Notes: generated from the letters alone by a model not told the origin. A stretch of DNA of 34,858 nucleotides from an uncultured Flavobacteriia bacterium (GCA_903873915.1 CAIQQH010000128.1:1-34858); one strand, 5' to 3'. Positions 8,466 through 18,367 are shown, counted from the first letter of the stretch. Numbers and translations are program-made.

Positions 8466-9299
8466 ATGAAAAAACTCACCGTTTTCTTTTTATTCGTTTC
8501 CACAGTACTCGTTGCGCAGGAAAAATCAGGCTGCATGCAACTTACCGAAGCGCAGGTGCTGATTGGCTCGAACCTCTCGTCTGTTGAAACCATGTCACTC
8601 ACTGATTTCAAGACGCTTGCACCAGGATCAAGCATTCTCGCGAAGGATTATACAGGATTCTCGAGCAACTATTACAACAGTACCTATACGAATCCCTCAT
8701 TTACTGGCCTTCTTGGATTCACCTTCAAAAACAAGCCAAATCCCTTGTTGCGTTTGGGCTTGGGGTATAGCACACGCACCTTGGGTACAGGCTCGAGTTC
8801 CAGGTATGAAAGTTTCCATTACGACACCCTTACTTCTGCGCAAACGGGTCAGCAAATTTTCCTCGATTCCACACATACCCAATACATGTACGGCGCATAC
8901 CAAGCGACATATTTATCACTCGATGCCTCTTTAATTTTCCGTACCAAACCCGCGGCGAGATGGTCCATTTACGGAGGAATTGGAGTCAATGTTGGGATGG
9001 CTTTCAATGGCTTCTTGAATATTGATTACCACGACGACCATTACGCTTCATCAGGAAACTATGACCAATCCAATTGGACACATGAACAAGAACGTTTCAA
9101 TCAAAAAACCCACGTAGCTAGCACCGTTTATATCCCAATGGGGTTAGATTTCCGATTAGGAAAGAAAAGTGTATTTATGAACCGTTTGCACATTTTTGTT
9201 GAAACGCGTCCATCAATGACCATTACAACCATTCCGTCATTAAAAACGCAACTGACACCAAACATCACCAGTTCGTTCGGATTGCGCATCGTTTGGTAA
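8466..9299 (+). CDS. Putative outer-membrane beta-barrel protein, function unknown
   Basis: This 277-residue protein has a clear signal peptide (MKKLTVFFLFVSTVLVAQ, cleavage after about residue 18). The rest is rich in alternating polar/aromatic strands, such as PLLRLGLGYSTRTLG, YLSLDASLIFRTK, WSIYGGIGVNVGMAF and VYIPMGLDFRLG. It ends in SFGLRIVW with a C-terminal aromatic residue, as outer-membrane barrels often do. This suggests a small outer-membrane or surface barrel (OmpA/OprF-barrel-like). No catalytic motif is recognised. It begins at an ATG 177 bases from divergent ileS and has no obvious operon partner; the next gene starts 190 bases downstream. Confidence 0.65.
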   Translation: MKKLTVFFLFVSTVLVAQEKSGCMQLTEAQVLIGSNLSSVETMSLTDFKTLAPGSSILAKDYTGFSSNYYNSTYTNPSFTGLLGFTFKNKPNPLLRLGLGYSTRTLGTGSSSRYESFHYDTLTSAQTGQQIFLDSTHTQYMYGAYQATYLSLDASLIFRTKPAARWSIYGGIGVNVGMAFNGFLNIDYHDDHYASSGNYDQSNWTHEQERFNQKTHVASTVYIPMGLDFRLGKKSVFMNRLHIFVETRPSMTITTIPSLKTQLTPNITSSFGLRIVW

Positions 9300-9485
9300 A
9301 AGGGAGTTTAAAAAGTCAATGTATTCGGTCCCAAATTGGTGCTAAACATAAAATATTTAGCCAATATTAAATCTAATATTAAGATTCGTTTGATTCAATA
9401 ATAAAAATAACTTCGTGGTATGAATTTATTGTTGCTCATGTAAAGATGTCTCGTGCAACTGGTAAACTTCCGTAATACTTATTTT

Positions 9486-9493
9486 TACATTTG
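9486..9493 (+). promoter_or_regulatory. Candidate -7 promoter box (TAnnTTTG) for the BNR/PKD protein gene
   Basis: TACATTTG fits the Bacteroidota -7 consensus TAnnTTTG. It overlaps the TTG start candidate at 9491. If it is used, transcription would begin near 9500 and the true start would be GTG 9506. No convincing -33 TTTG is found at the normal distance, so this is a candidate only. Confidence 0.35.
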
Positions 9494-12400
9494 AAAAAAT
9501 CATCCGTGAAAAACCTCCTACTTGTACTTCTGCTTGTTCAATCTTTTCAACAAGTTAACGCTCAACTATTACAACGTCCATCTTCTTATGAAATCAATCA
9601 ATCTCCTGAATGGGCGAAAGAAATGTATAGTGAAACCCCAAATGTCTTTACCGTAGATTCATTAATGAATCAATTTTATAAAACGCAGGCATTTGAAAAA
9701 TCTTATCATACACAATATTATAAGCGTTGGAGACGATTAGTAGCCTCATTAATTGACGAAAACGGATTTATAACACAGCTCACAAAAATTCAATATCAAC
9801 AGAGAGAAAATGAATTTCTTTCGCTACAGAAATCTGCTAAATCTTTAAATTGGTCAGTAGTTGGTCCCATACATAACACAGAAGGAAATGGGAATCAAGG
9901 ATCTGGCCAAACCAATGTGTATTGCATTGACCAATGTGCAGGTCAGACGAATATCCTATACCTCGGAACAGAACCGGGTGAAGTTTTCAAAAGTAGTGAT
10001 GGAGGAATTTCTTGGGAATGCTGTTCATTGGGTGAGAATTTCGGCGGAACAACGGCGATTGAAATACATCCAACAAATGGAAATATTGTTTTCGTTGCTG
10101 GAGATAAGGGGGTATACCGCAGCATAAATGGAGGTCAAGCATGGACACTGGAACTTGACGTAAGTGGTTTTGGAGCAACTGAATTACTTGTTGATCCAAC
10201 AAACAATCAAATTATCTTTGCAACATCAGACAAAGGGCTTTACCGATCAGCGGATGGTGGGACGAGTTGGGTACAACTTTTTAACCAAAAATGTTGGGAT
10301 ATTAAAGCAAAGCCCGGTTCAGCTTCAACCTTTTATCTCCTAAAAAACAATCCCACACTTAGTCAATGTGAATTTTTTATTTCTAACGATAGTGGAATAT
10401 CGTGGACACTTCAATCGTCTGGTTGGTATTCGTCTACGGACCCTGCAAGAAACGATGGAGGGGCAAGATTAGCAGTTACCCCAGCAGACACAAATCGTGT
10501 TTATGCCTATTTAATCGGTGAATCCAAACCGGACGATTATGGGTTTATTGGTGTGTATAGAAGTAATGATGGTGGCATCACTTGGACATTGCCCAACAGC
10601 CCAATTGGTGGTCCTTACACGACAACGCATTTGAATTTGGCTTATGGAAATCCAGGATGGACCTATCATCAAGGATTTTACAATTGTGCTATCGTAGCCT
10701 CTTCCACCAATGCTGATGAAATCTTGGTTGGTGGTTTAAACCTTTACAAATCAAGCGATGGAGCGGCTACCTTTTCTCCTATGGCTGGCTATGTTGGGGG
10801 ACCTTTGAGTATGCATGTTGACATGCAGGATTTCCGATCAGTAAATGGAAATACGTGGGTTACGACAGACGGTGGCGTTTATTTGTCGACTGACTTTTTC
10901 AGTACTCAGCCTACCTTTAAAATGGATGGTGTACGAGGATCTGATTATTGGGGGTTTGGTAGTGGATGGAACGAGGATGTTCTCGTTGGGGGCTTGTACC
11001 ACAATGGCAATCTTGCCTACCATGAAAACTATGGAGAAGGGAATTTCCTCGAACTTGGTGGGGGCGAAGCACCAACAGGATATGTCAATCCGGGCATCAA
11101 TAGAAAAACGTATTATTCAGACATCAGCGGAAAAATTATTCCTCTAAACATCAACGATCCTGTAGATAATTTTAGCTTTGGGATGAGTCCAAATGAATCC
11201 TATTATGCTGCCGAGTCAAGTGAATTAGAGTTTCACCCAAATTGTTATTCCATTGCTTTTTTAGGAAAAGAAAATAAATTATGGAAAACAGATGATGGAG
11301 GTGGGGCATTTAATCTGGTCAAGGAATTTGGTACAGCGCCAACCAACATCATTACATATATTGAAATTTCATCAGAAAATCCCGATGTTATGTATGTTTG
11401 TCAACGTCCATCTTCAGGTAGTGTCGGATATTTATGGAAGACAGCGACTGGCGGTATCCTCTGGGATCAACTCCCCATTCCTAGTGGCAATAGCCGTCGT
11501 ATGCTCGTCACGATTAATCCTATGAATGACGATGAGGTTTGGATTGCATATCCTAGTGGCGCCAATGGATTTAAAGTTTTTCACAGTACAAATGGCGGTT
11601 TGAATTGGACAAACATAACCTCCCTAGAATTGAACAATCAAAGCATTCAATCCTTAGTTTATATTGCCGGAACAAATGGATCTCTATATGCTGCGACAGA
11701 CAATGCTGTGTTCTATAAAAATGGCACCATGACAAATTGGGTGATTGACAATTTAGGACTACCCACGTTTACCAACGGAAATATCCTTAAACCCTTCTAT
11801 CGCGATGGAAAAATTCGACTAGCCACATATGGAAAAGGAATCTGGGAAAGTCCCTTAAACGAACAGGCAACTGCTCCAATATGTAGAATTACCGTCGATA
11901 AAATAAATCAAACCGTATATTGCGTTTCAGATTCTTTTTACTTTGAAGATCATTCATTTCTTAATCATCAAGGAGCGACATGGAATTGGAGTTTTCCATC
12001 AGGTACCCCTTCTTCTAGTTCAGATCGGAACCCAGTTGTTTTCTTTTCTTCACCTGGTAATCATCTCGCTATTCTAACCGTTACCAATCAACAAGGATTA
12101 TCTGATACTGATTCGTTAACAGTGAATGTTACAAATTTCCCTGCGCCAACAATGATACAGGAGGACTTCCAAGGAATGTTTTGTCCACAAGGTTGGTTCC
12201 AAGACAATTTAGATGGAAATGGTCAATGGAAACAATCAACGGATGCCGGTGGTTATGGAATCTCGACTCAAAGTGCCATTTTTGACAATTACAATTACGA
12301 CTCACAAGGTTCATCCGATGACTTGAACGCGCTGTTTAACACTGAGAATATGAGTGAATTGCAACTGTCTTTTGATGTTGCATATGCCCCATGGGGAGGT

Positions 12401-12922
12401 TCATATTCAGATACTTTAGACGTGTTGATCTCCACAGATTGTGGAAACACATACACAAAGGTATTCTCAAAAGGAGGAGCGACACTCGGAACTGCACCTG
12501 CCTTTACTTCGTATTACATTCCAGTAGCAAGCGAATGGAGAACAGAAACAATCAATTTGAATGGGTTCACAGGATATCCAAATGCGGTTATTGCATTCCG
12601 AAACAAGGGACATTGGGGGAATGTGATATATATTGATAATGTGAACATTACAAATGATTTATCCACTCAACAAATCATTAAACAGGAAGTTTCTGTTTTC
12701 CCAAATCCACTTGTTTGCAGCCAGCAATTAACCATATCTGGATTAGAAGAACAGTTTGAGGTGCGGATACGTGATTTGAATGGTAAAACAGTGTATTTCA
12801 ATGAAAAGTCATCAACACTTGTAAACCTTCCGTCTGCGATACGAGATGGTCAGTACATCATAACGATAGAAACGAAATCACACATTTGGAATAAAAAACT
12901 TGTAATTCTCAATGAAAATTGA
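9491..12922 (+). CDS. T9SS-exported protein with BNR/Asp-box propellers, PKD and jelly-roll domains
   Basis: This protein of about 1143 residues has an N-terminal signal peptide (hydrophobic LLLVLLLVQSF, then VNAQ). Repeated BNR/Asp-box motifs of form SxDGGxxW follow (KSSDGGISW, RSINGGQAW, RSADGGTSW, RSNDGGITW, HSTNGGLNW). They spread over about residues 155-790 and imply one or two sortilin/sialidase-like beta-propellers. A PKD-like domain lies at ~798-880 (WNWSFPSGTPSSSS, PGNHLAILTV). A jelly-roll domain with FDVAYAPWGG and IYIDNVNI lies at ~895-1050. The C-terminus starts with VFPNPL and is a type A Por secretion sorting domain. It should be secreted or attached at the cell surface; its substrate is unknown. 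The start is uncertain: TTG at 9491 gives MKKSSVKN, while GTG at 9506 gives MKNLLL, and both leave a workable signal peptide. Confidence 0.87.
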   Translation: MKKSSVKNLLLVLLLVQSFQQVNAQLLQRPSSYEINQSPEWAKEMYSETPNVFTVDSLMNQFYKTQAFEKSYHTQYYKRWRRLVASLIDENGFITQLTKIQYQQRENEFLSLQKSAKSLNWSVVGPIHNTEGNGNQGSGQTNVYCIDQCAGQTNILYLGTEPGEVFKSSDGGISWECCSLGENFGGTTAIEIHPTNGNIVFVAGDKGVYRSINGGQAWTLELDVSGFGATELLVDPTNNQIIFATSDKGLYRSADGGTSWVQLFNQKCWDIKAKPGSASTFYLLKNNPTLSQCEFFISNDSGISWTLQSSGWYSSTDPARNDGGARLAVTPADTNRVYAYLIGESKPDDYGFIGVYRSNDGGITWTLPNSPIGGPYTTTHLNLAYGNPGWTYHQGFYNCAIVASSTNADEILVGGLNLYKSSDGAATFSPMAGYVGGPLSMHVDMQDFRSVNGNTWVTTDGGVYLSTDFFSTQPTFKMDGVRGSDYWGFGSGWNEDVLVGGLYHNGNLAYHENYGEGNFLELGGGEAPTGYVNPGINRKTYYSDISGKIIPLNINDPVDNFSFGMSPNESYYAAESSELEFHPNCYSIAFLGKENKLWKTDDGGGAFNLVKEFGTAPTNIITYIEISSENPDVMYVCQRPSSGSVGYLWKTATGGILWDQLPIPSGNSRRMLVTINPMNDDEVWIAYPSGANGFKVFHSTNGGLNWTNITSLELNNQSIQSLVYIAGTNGSLYAATDNAVFYKNGTMTNWVIDNLGLPTFTNGNILKPFYRDGKIRLATYGKGIWESPLNEQATAPICRITVDKINQTVYCVSDSFYFEDHSFLNHQGATWNWSFPSGTPSSSSDRNPVVFFSSPGNHLAILTVTNQQGLSDTDSLTVNVTNFPAPTMIQEDFQGMFCPQGWFQDNLDGNGQWKQSTDAGGYGISTQSAIFDNYNYDSQGSSDDLNALFNTENMSELQLSFDVAYAPWGGSYSDTLDVLISTDCGNTYTKVFSKGGATLGTAPAFTSYYIPVASEWRTETINLNGFTGYPNAVIAFRNKGHWGNVIYIDNVNITNDLSTQQIIKQEVSVFPNPLVCSQQLTISGLEEQFEVRIRDLNGKTVYFNEKSSTLVNLPSAIRDGQYIITIETKSHIWNKKLVILNEN

Positions 12923-13044
12923 TCCTACGGGAGATTTGTTTAAAATTAAGTTTAGAATAGTATTTTACCATACAGACTTAGACATCAGCCCTATTTCCAT
13001 TGATTTTTTCTCTGGACGTCCTGCTTTTCAATGCGTTTCATCAT

Positions 13045-13052
13045 TACCTTTG
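13045..13052 (+). promoter_or_regulatory. Candidate -7 promoter box for the fumarase gene
   Basis: TACCTTTG matches TAnnTTTG and lies 22 bases before the ATG at 13075, so it would give a short leader. A clear -33 TTTG at the usual spacing was not found. Confidence 0.4.
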
Positions 13053-13074
13053 AAAAAGAAAAAATACATGCACT

Positions 13075-14679
13075 ATGGCTGAGTTCTTTTATGCGGATCC
13101 CTATCCGATTTTACGCGACACTACTGAGTACACGCACGTTTCTTCCGACTATGTTTCGTTGGAGAAATTGGGCGAACGAGAAATCCTTGTTATCGATCCC
13201 AAGGCCCTCGTAGTGTTATCAGAAGCAGCCATGAGTGATGTCTCTTTCTATCTGCGCACTTCACATTTGCAGAAACTCAACAACATTTTGCAGGATCCTG
13301 AAGCTACGGACAACGACCGTTTTGTGGCTTACAACCTTTTACAAAACGCTGTCGTAGCGGCCGAAGGACAATTGCCGTCGTGTCAAGATACGGGAACAGC
13401 CATCATTATGGCGAAGAAAGGTGAAGACGTCTATACCGGTGTGGACGATGCGGAATACTTGTCAAAAGGAATTTTCAATGTCTACCAGGAACGTAACCTG
13501 CGTTATTCGCAGATTGTACCCATCAGCATGTTTGAGGAGAAAAACTCAGGATCAAACCTACCGGCGCAAATTGATATCTACGCGAAGAAAGGAGCGAAAT
13601 ATGAGTTTCTATTTTTAGCGAAAGGGGGTGGTTCGGCAAATAAAACCTTCTTGTACCAAAAGACGAAGTCACTCTTGAATGAGCAATCATTGGAAGAGTT
13701 TGTCCGCGATAAAATAAAAGACCTTGGTACAGCGGCGTGTCCTCCCTACCACTTGGCGCTTGTGATTGGTGGCACCTCTGCGGAAGCGAATCTTGCCACA
13801 GTGAAGAAAGCATCAGCGGGATATTTTGATGAATTGCCAACTGAAGGAAACATGCATGGTCAAGCTTTCCGCGACTTGGAATGGGAAAAACGCGTTCAGT
13901 TGATTTGCCAAGAAAGTCTCATTGGTGCTCAATTTGGTGGGAAATATTTCACCCACGACGTGCGCGTGATTCGTTTGCCGCGACATGCTGCATCGTGTCC
14001 CGTAGGATTGGGTGTTTCGTGTTCCGCAGACAGAAACATCAAAGCGAAAATCACCAAAGAAGGATTGTTCATTGAGAAACTAGAGAAAAATCCTCGAAAG
14101 TTATTGCCTGAAACTGCCCCGCATCTTGAGCCAGCGGTTGAGATCAATCTTGACCGTCCAATGGCTGAAGTGTTGGCGGAACTTTCTCAATACCCGATCA
14201 AAACACGTTTGAAATTGAACGGGACCTTGATCGTTGCAAGGGATATCGCCCATGCGCAGATTAAAGCCTTGCTCGACGCCGGACAACCAATGCCGCAGTA
14301 CTTCAAAGATCACCCAGTTTACTATGCTGGACCTGCAAAAACACCTGAAGGAATGCCATCTGGAAGTTTCGGGCCAACAACCGCTGGACGCATGGACAGC
14401 TATGTGGATTTGTTCCAGCAGCACGGTGGCAGCATGATCATGTTGGCCAAAGGAAACCGTTCGAAGGAGGTCAAGAATGCCTGTCAAAAGTACGGTGGCT
14501 TCTACCTCGGTTCTATTGGAGGTCCAGCAGCAATTTTGGCGAAGGAGAACATCACAGCAGTTGAAGTTGTTGATTTTGAAGAGTTGGGTATGGAGGCAGT
14601 GCGTAAGATTACCGTGAAAAATTTCCCAGCATTCATCATCACGGACGACAAAGGCAACGATTTTTTCGAAAATTTATAG
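13075..14679 (+). CDS. fumA: Fumarate hydratase, class I ([4Fe-4S])
   Basis: This enzyme catalyses the reversible hydration of fumarate to L-malate in the TCA cycle, in the cytosol. The 534-residue single chain joins the alpha and beta domains of class I fumarases. Three cysteines fit the Fe-S ligands: C103 (PSCQDTGTA), C222 (AACPPYH) and C316 (VSCSADR). Each is two residues before the corresponding E. coli FumA ligands as I remember them. Other family blocks are [32 protein letters not shown] and a C-terminal SIGGPAA. The ATG at 13075 is a good start. A TACCTTTG box at 13045-13052 may be its -7 element. The gene ends one base before the convergent SUMF1 gene. Because the cluster is oxygen-labile, organisms with this type often also carry a class II enzyme, which is not in this window. 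Confidence 0.95.
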   Translation: MAEFFYADPYPILRDTTEYTHVSSDYVSLEKLGEREILVIDPKALVVLSEAAMSDVSFYLRTSHLQKLNNILQDPEATDNDRFVAYNLLQNAVVAAEGQLPSCQDTGTAIIMAKKGEDVYTGVDDAEYLSKGIFNVYQERNLRYSQIVPISMFEEKNSGSNLPAQIDIYAKKGAKYEFLFLAKGGGSANKTFLYQKTKSLLNEQSLEEFVRDKIKDLGTAACPPYHLALVIGGTSAEANLATVKKASAGYFDELPTEGNMHGQAFRDLEWEKRVQLICQESLIGAQFGGKYFTHDVRVIRLPRHAASCPVGLGVSCSADRNIKAKITKEGLFIEKLEKNPRKLLPETAPHLEPAVEINLDRPMAEVLAELSQYPIKTRLKLNGTLIVARDIAHAQIKALLDAGQPMPQYFKDHPVYYAGPAKTPEGMPSGSFGPTTAGRMDSYVDLFQQHGGSMIMLAKGNRSKEVKNACQKYGGFYLGSIGGPAAILAKENITAVEVVDFEELGMEAVRKITVKNFPAFIITDDKGNDFFENL

Positions 14680-14680
14680 C

Positions 14681-16087
14681 TTAAGGAGTAATCAATGTAG
14701 TCATGACAATGCGGAAGCCGATGTTTCTGTGTGCGTCTACAATTCCTTTGTAAGGATCTGGCGCTAGAATTTTAATCTCTTCAGCGGTATTCATCCATCC
14801 ACCTCCAGCGGTGCCTGGGTCCTTTCGGCCTGTGTTGGAATGGTATACCATTTCGGCGACATTTCCACTCATGTTAAAGAGTCCAAGGGCATTTGGAAAA
14901 TAGGACCCCACTGGAGCAGTGATATCATGGTAGATGAAGGTTTCTGTGGAATCCTTCGGATTGCTTTCTGCACGATAACCTCGGTTCGAAAGGGTTTCAA
15001 CCATGTCTTCCAACTTTTCATCTTGTCGAAGAGGACTCATTTCCGTTTTGTGGTTTGCTAAAATCAGTCCTTGGTAGTTCCGCAGATAACTGCCATCCCA
15101 AGGGTAAGGAAGTTGTTTTCCTTCGGCAGAAGCAGCAAACACCCATTCGACATGCATGGGCAAGCGCACATCGTTGTAACGTTCGGGATGCTTGTCATCG
15201 ACGAATTTCAGCAATTCTTGCGACAGCCACTTGCAATACAATTCCGCTCCGGCGCGCGAGACATTCACCGTTGGGAAATTGTCATAAGCAGGATGAGAAA
15301 AATAGTGTTCCTCCATGGCTGATTTATTTAATTGACCTACGGACCATTGCGATTGGTCGGGTTTGGCGATGAGGAATTCATCCTTTCGGCCTTGAATCAG
15401 CAAATCAAACAAGAAGATGCGGTATTCCTTGTTCGAGATTTCCTTTTTTCCCATGTAAAAGGACTGCAAAGACACTGAATCATTTTGGTAAAGGAAGGTG
15501 CCTGACGGAATGAATGCGTAGTCTTTTTTGTCAAATTTTTGTAGGGAACGGAGCATTTCACGCTTGAATCGATTGGTCTCTTTTATTTCCTCGTCGGTCA
15601 GTTTCGGGAAGATGTATTCATCGAAAAAATCTATGACAAATGCTTGGGATACCTGGATTTGTGAATTTTCTAAAACTTCTTTCTCTTGCTTATTCAAAAC
15701 CTCATCCATCCAAGGAATTACCTGCAATTGGCTATCCGCATTGTTTGCCGATTGAATTTGCGCAGTCTCGCTTGGCAATTTCTTTTGGGTGTGGTTTGAA
15801 TCTGCAGGACTGGATATACTTTTTGTATTGGAATGCTCGGGTACATGCTGAATTCCATCAGACGAAGACGGATTGCTCAAAAACAGCAGTGCCGCGATAA
15901 ATGTTGTTCCAATAGCCATCATGATCCAGAATTTTAGCGGTAAATGAAATTTTGCTGACTGTTTAGTCGGTAATTTTGTTGCGTTAAGGGTATGCAGAAA
16001 CCGAACTTTCGTCTCCTCAAAGGTAACTGCAGTTGGTTGATTCGAATAGTTTTGGAACAATTGATCCAAGGCGCTTAATTTTTCCAT
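14681..16087 (-). CDS. Membrane-anchored SUMF1 (FGE-fold) protein paired with an ECF sigma factor
   Basis: This 468-residue protein has an N-terminal cytosolic part (residues 1-50), one transmembrane helix (about 52-70, FWIMMAIGTTFIAALLFLS), a polar linker, and a SUMF1/formylglycine-generating-enzyme fold from ~190 to the end. Landmarks of the fold are DYAFIPSGTFLYQND, MGKKEISNKEYRIF, FPTVNVSRAGAELYCKWLSQ, RLPMHVEWVFAASAEG and NIGFRIV. The only cysteine is in ELYCKW, so the catalytic cysteine pair of true sulfatase activators is absent. It looks more like the non-enzymatic GldJ/GldK-type SUMF1 proteins of gliding/T9SS bacteria. Its ATG overlaps the sigma-factor stop by one base (TGATG). The topology, a short cytosolic N-terminus plus a periplasmic sensor domain, is that of an anti-sigma factor. 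That role is inference. Confidence 0.8.
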   Translation of the reverse strand: MEKLSALDQLFQNYSNQPTAVTFEETKVRFLHTLNATKLPTKQSAKFHLPLKFWIMMAIGTTFIAALLFLSNPSSSDGIQHVPEHSNTKSISSPADSNHTQKKLPSETAQIQSANNADSQLQVIPWMDEVLNKQEKEVLENSQIQVSQAFVIDFFDEYIFPKLTDEEIKETNRFKREMLRSLQKFDKKDYAFIPSGTFLYQNDSVSLQSFYMGKKEISNKEYRIFLFDLLIQGRKDEFLIAKPDQSQWSVGQLNKSAMEEHYFSHPAYDNFPTVNVSRAGAELYCKWLSQELLKFVDDKHPERYNDVRLPMHVEWVFAASAEGKQLPYPWDGSYLRNYQGLILANHKTEMSPLRQDEKLEDMVETLSNRGYRAESNPKDSTETFIYHDITAPVGSYFPNALGLFNMSGNVAEMVYHSNTGRKDPGTAGGGWMNTAEEIKILAPDPYKGIVDAHRNIGFRIVMTTLITP

Positions 16088-16596
16088 CAGTGAGAAGTAT
16101 TGGTGTGGGGCTTCGCCACATAGGTGAGAATTTCTTGCAAGCGCTCACGTCCGCGCTTCAATCGTTGTTTTACCGCATCTTCAGAAACGGATTGAATTTC
16201 GGCGATTTCCTTGATTCTAAATCCAGAGATTTCGAATAGGATGATGGATTCCTTTTGGGCGGCGGGGAGCTGCGCTAAAGCCAGGTGTAAAAAGTGACCA
16301 TCAGCGAAGATTTCTTGCGCGGTGTCCGCGATTGAACCATGTTCATCCGAATGCGCCACTTCGCTCTTTTTCCGTTGATGGTTGCTGATGATTCGCACTG
16401 AGATTCCAAAAAGAAAAGAAAGAAATGCTTGCTCAGATCGAAGGGTTTCAAAGCGTTCAAAGGCAATGAGTAGCGAATCATTGATCAAGTCCTTGAAGTC
16501 CATTTCACCATAGGATCGAGCTCGACAAAATCGTTCAAAGCGATCATGCACGGGTTCGTACAAAAGCAAAAAATGGGCTTGTTTATCCTTACTCAT
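16087..16596 (-). CDS. ECF-type RNA polymerase sigma factor
   Basis: This 169-residue sigma-70-family protein has only regions 2 and 4, as in ECF sigma factors. Region 2 covers about residues 5-75, with DLINDSLLIAFERFETLRSE and the -10-recognition segment AFLSFLFGISVRIISNHQRK. Region 4 covers about 105-160, with LPAAQKESIILFEISGFRIKE followed by the helix-turn-helix IAEIQSVSEDAVKQRLKRGRERL. It should direct RNA polymerase to a dedicated set of promoters. It is translationally coupled to the downstream SUMF1 membrane gene, which is its likely regulator. It follows the ALDH gene on the same strand after 88 bases, so it may have its own promoter. Targets cannot be read from this window. Confidence 0.9.
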   Translation of the reverse strand: MSKDKQAHFLLLYEPVHDRFERFCRARSYGEMDFKDLINDSLLIAFERFETLRSEQAFLSFLFGISVRIISNHQRKKSEVAHSDEHGSIADTAQEIFADGHFLHLALAQLPAAQKESIILFEISGFRIKEIAEIQSVSEDAVKQRLKRGRERLQEILTYVAKPHTNTSH

Positions 16597-16684
16597 CTAG
16601 TTGTAAGTGTACGAACTTTCAGAAAAGTGACAAACGAGTGGAAATATATAAACCCCAAGTTGAAGCCCAGGGTTTTAAAGAAAT

Positions 16685-18241
16685 TTATAATTCAAATTTA
16701 ATCCCCTGCGCCAAAGGCAAGCTGTCCGAGTAATTGATCGTGTTCGTTTGACGGCGCATGTACACTTTCCACGCATCAGATCCAGACTCACGTCCGCCAC
16801 CTGTTTCTTTTTCACCGCCGAAAGCTCCCCCAATCTCTGCACCTGAGGTACCTATGTTTACATTGGCAATTCCACAGTCTGAACCAGATTGAGAAAGGAA
16901 AGCCTCTGCTTCGCGAAGGTTGTTCGTCATAATGGCAGATGACAATCCTTGCGGAACGCCATTTTGCAATTTGATGCCATTTTCCACACCACCTGAATAT
17001 TTCATGATGTATAAGATCGGAGCGAAGGTTTCGTGTTGCACAATTTGAAAATGATTTTGCGCTTCAACAATTGCTGGCTTCACGTAGCATCCTGATTCGT
17101 AACCTTCTCCTGAAAGAACACCACCTTCAACGATGATTTTTCCACCTTCAGCCACTGCTTTTTCCAAGGCCTCCGAATACATGCGAACCGCATCTTTGTC
17201 GATCAATGGTCCCACATGGTTATTTAAGTCCAATGGATTCCCGATTTTAATTTGCTGATATGCTTTCGCCAAGGCCTCTTTCACCTTGTCGTAAATCTCT
17301 TCGTGGATGATCAAACGACGTGTAGACGTACAACGTTGTCCAGCTGTTCCTACTGCACCAAATACTGCACCTGGAACAACCATTTTCAAGTCAGCTGTTG
17401 GAGTGATGATAATCGCATTGTTACCTCCTAACTCCAACAACGAGCGACCCAAGCGCGCTCCTACAGCTGCACCTACGGATTTACCCATACGTGTTGAACC
17501 TGTAGCCGAAACCAATGGAACACGCGTATCTTCCGCCATCAATTTTCCAATTTCTGGTCCACCAATGACCAATCCTGAAACGCCCTCAGGCACTCCGTTC
17601 GCATCGAATACTTCTTTGGTAATTTGTTGACATGCGATAGCAGTGATTGGTGTTTTTTCGGACGGTTTCCATACACATACATCACCACAGACCCACGCCA
17701 AGGCAGTATTCCAGTTCCAAACCGCCACCGGGAAGTTGAATGCTGAAATGATCCCTACAATCCCAAGCGGGTGGTATTGCTCGTACATGCGGTGCCCTGG
17801 ACGCTCAGAGTGCATCGTCAGACCATACAACTGACGAGAAAGTCCAACTGCGAAATCACAGATATCAATCATTTCTTGTACCTCACCCAAACCTTCTTGC
17901 AATGATTTCCCCATTTCATAAGAAACCAATTTACCAAGCGGCTCTTTGTAAAAGCGGATGCGGTCAGCCAATTGACGCACAATATCCCCACGCTTCGGTG
18001 CTGGAATCATACGCCATTCCTTGTATGCCTCTTGAGCTTTCAAGATGATTGCTTCATAATCGGCTTCCGTGGCTGCATTGACAGATGCAATCAATTTACC
18101 GTCAACAGGAGAAATGGAGTCGATGCGCTCACCGCGTGTTTTGAACCATTTTCCACCCGTTGAAGCACCGTTATTTACTTCTTCGATGCCCAATTGAGCT
18201 AGAATTTCTTGAATTCCTAAATCTGTCATTGTCTCTGCCAT
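16685..18241 (-). CDS. Aldehyde dehydrogenase, ALDH7 (aminoadipate-semialdehyde dehydrogenase-like)
   Basis: This 518-residue NAD(P)-dependent aldehyde dehydrogenase shows the ISAFNFP block (N169), the cofactor-domain motif GSTRMG, the general base E270 in LELGGNNA, and the catalytic C304 in GTAGQRCTSTRR. The C-terminal signature GTSGAEIGGAFGGEKETGGG with DAWKVYMRRQT is characteristic of ALDH7 (antiquitin). That family oxidises alpha-aminoadipic semialdehyde in lysine breakdown and some related aldehydes. The ATG at 18241 fits the family N-terminus (GIQEILAQLGI). It is divergent from the lipoprotein gene at 18368. No other lysine-catabolism gene is visible nearby, so the physiological substrate is inferred. 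Confidence 0.9.
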   Translation of the reverse strand: MAETMTDLGIQEILAQLGIEEVNNGASTGGKWFKTRGERIDSISPVDGKLIASVNAATEADYEAIILKAQEAYKEWRMIPAPKRGDIVRQLADRIRFYKEPLGKLVSYEMGKSLQEGLGEVQEMIDICDFAVGLSRQLYGLTMHSERPGHRMYEQYHPLGIVGIISAFNFPVAVWNWNTALAWVCGDVCVWKPSEKTPITAIACQQITKEVFDANGVPEGVSGLVIGGPEIGKLMAEDTRVPLVSATGSTRMGKSVGAAVGARLGRSLLELGGNNAIIITPTADLKMVVPGAVFGAVGTAGQRCTSTRRLIIHEEIYDKVKEALAKAYQQIKIGNPLDLNNHVGPLIDKDAVRMYSEALEKAVAEGGKIIVEGGVLSGEGYESGCYVKPAIVEAQNHFQIVQHETFAPILYIMKYSGGVENGIKLQNGVPQGLSSAIMTNNLREAEAFLSQSGSDCGIANVNIGTSGAEIGGAFGGEKETGGGRESGSDAWKVYMRRQTNTINYSDSLPLAQGIKFEL

Positions 18242-18342
18242 GCTATTTATGTTTTTTAACGCTGTAAAATTACATCAAATTCCGTCTTCAATGATGTAAC
18301 AAAGGATACAATCTTGGGAATTTTCAATTCCTTAACAAATCG

Positions 18343-18350
18343 TATATTTG
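18343..18350 (+). promoter_or_regulatory. Candidate -7 promoter box for the lipoprotein gene
   Basis: TATATTTG fits TAnnTTTG and sits 17 bases before the ATG at 18368. A TTG at 18314-18316 is 26 bases upstream, longer than the usual spacing. A very short leader is implied. Confidence 0.5.
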
Positions 18351-18367
18351 GAAAAAGTCATTTTTTT

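Noticed and set aside
14681-16087. Active formylglycine-generating enzyme (sulfatase activator)
   Set aside because: The fold is right, but only one cysteine exists and no sulfatase gene is adjacent.
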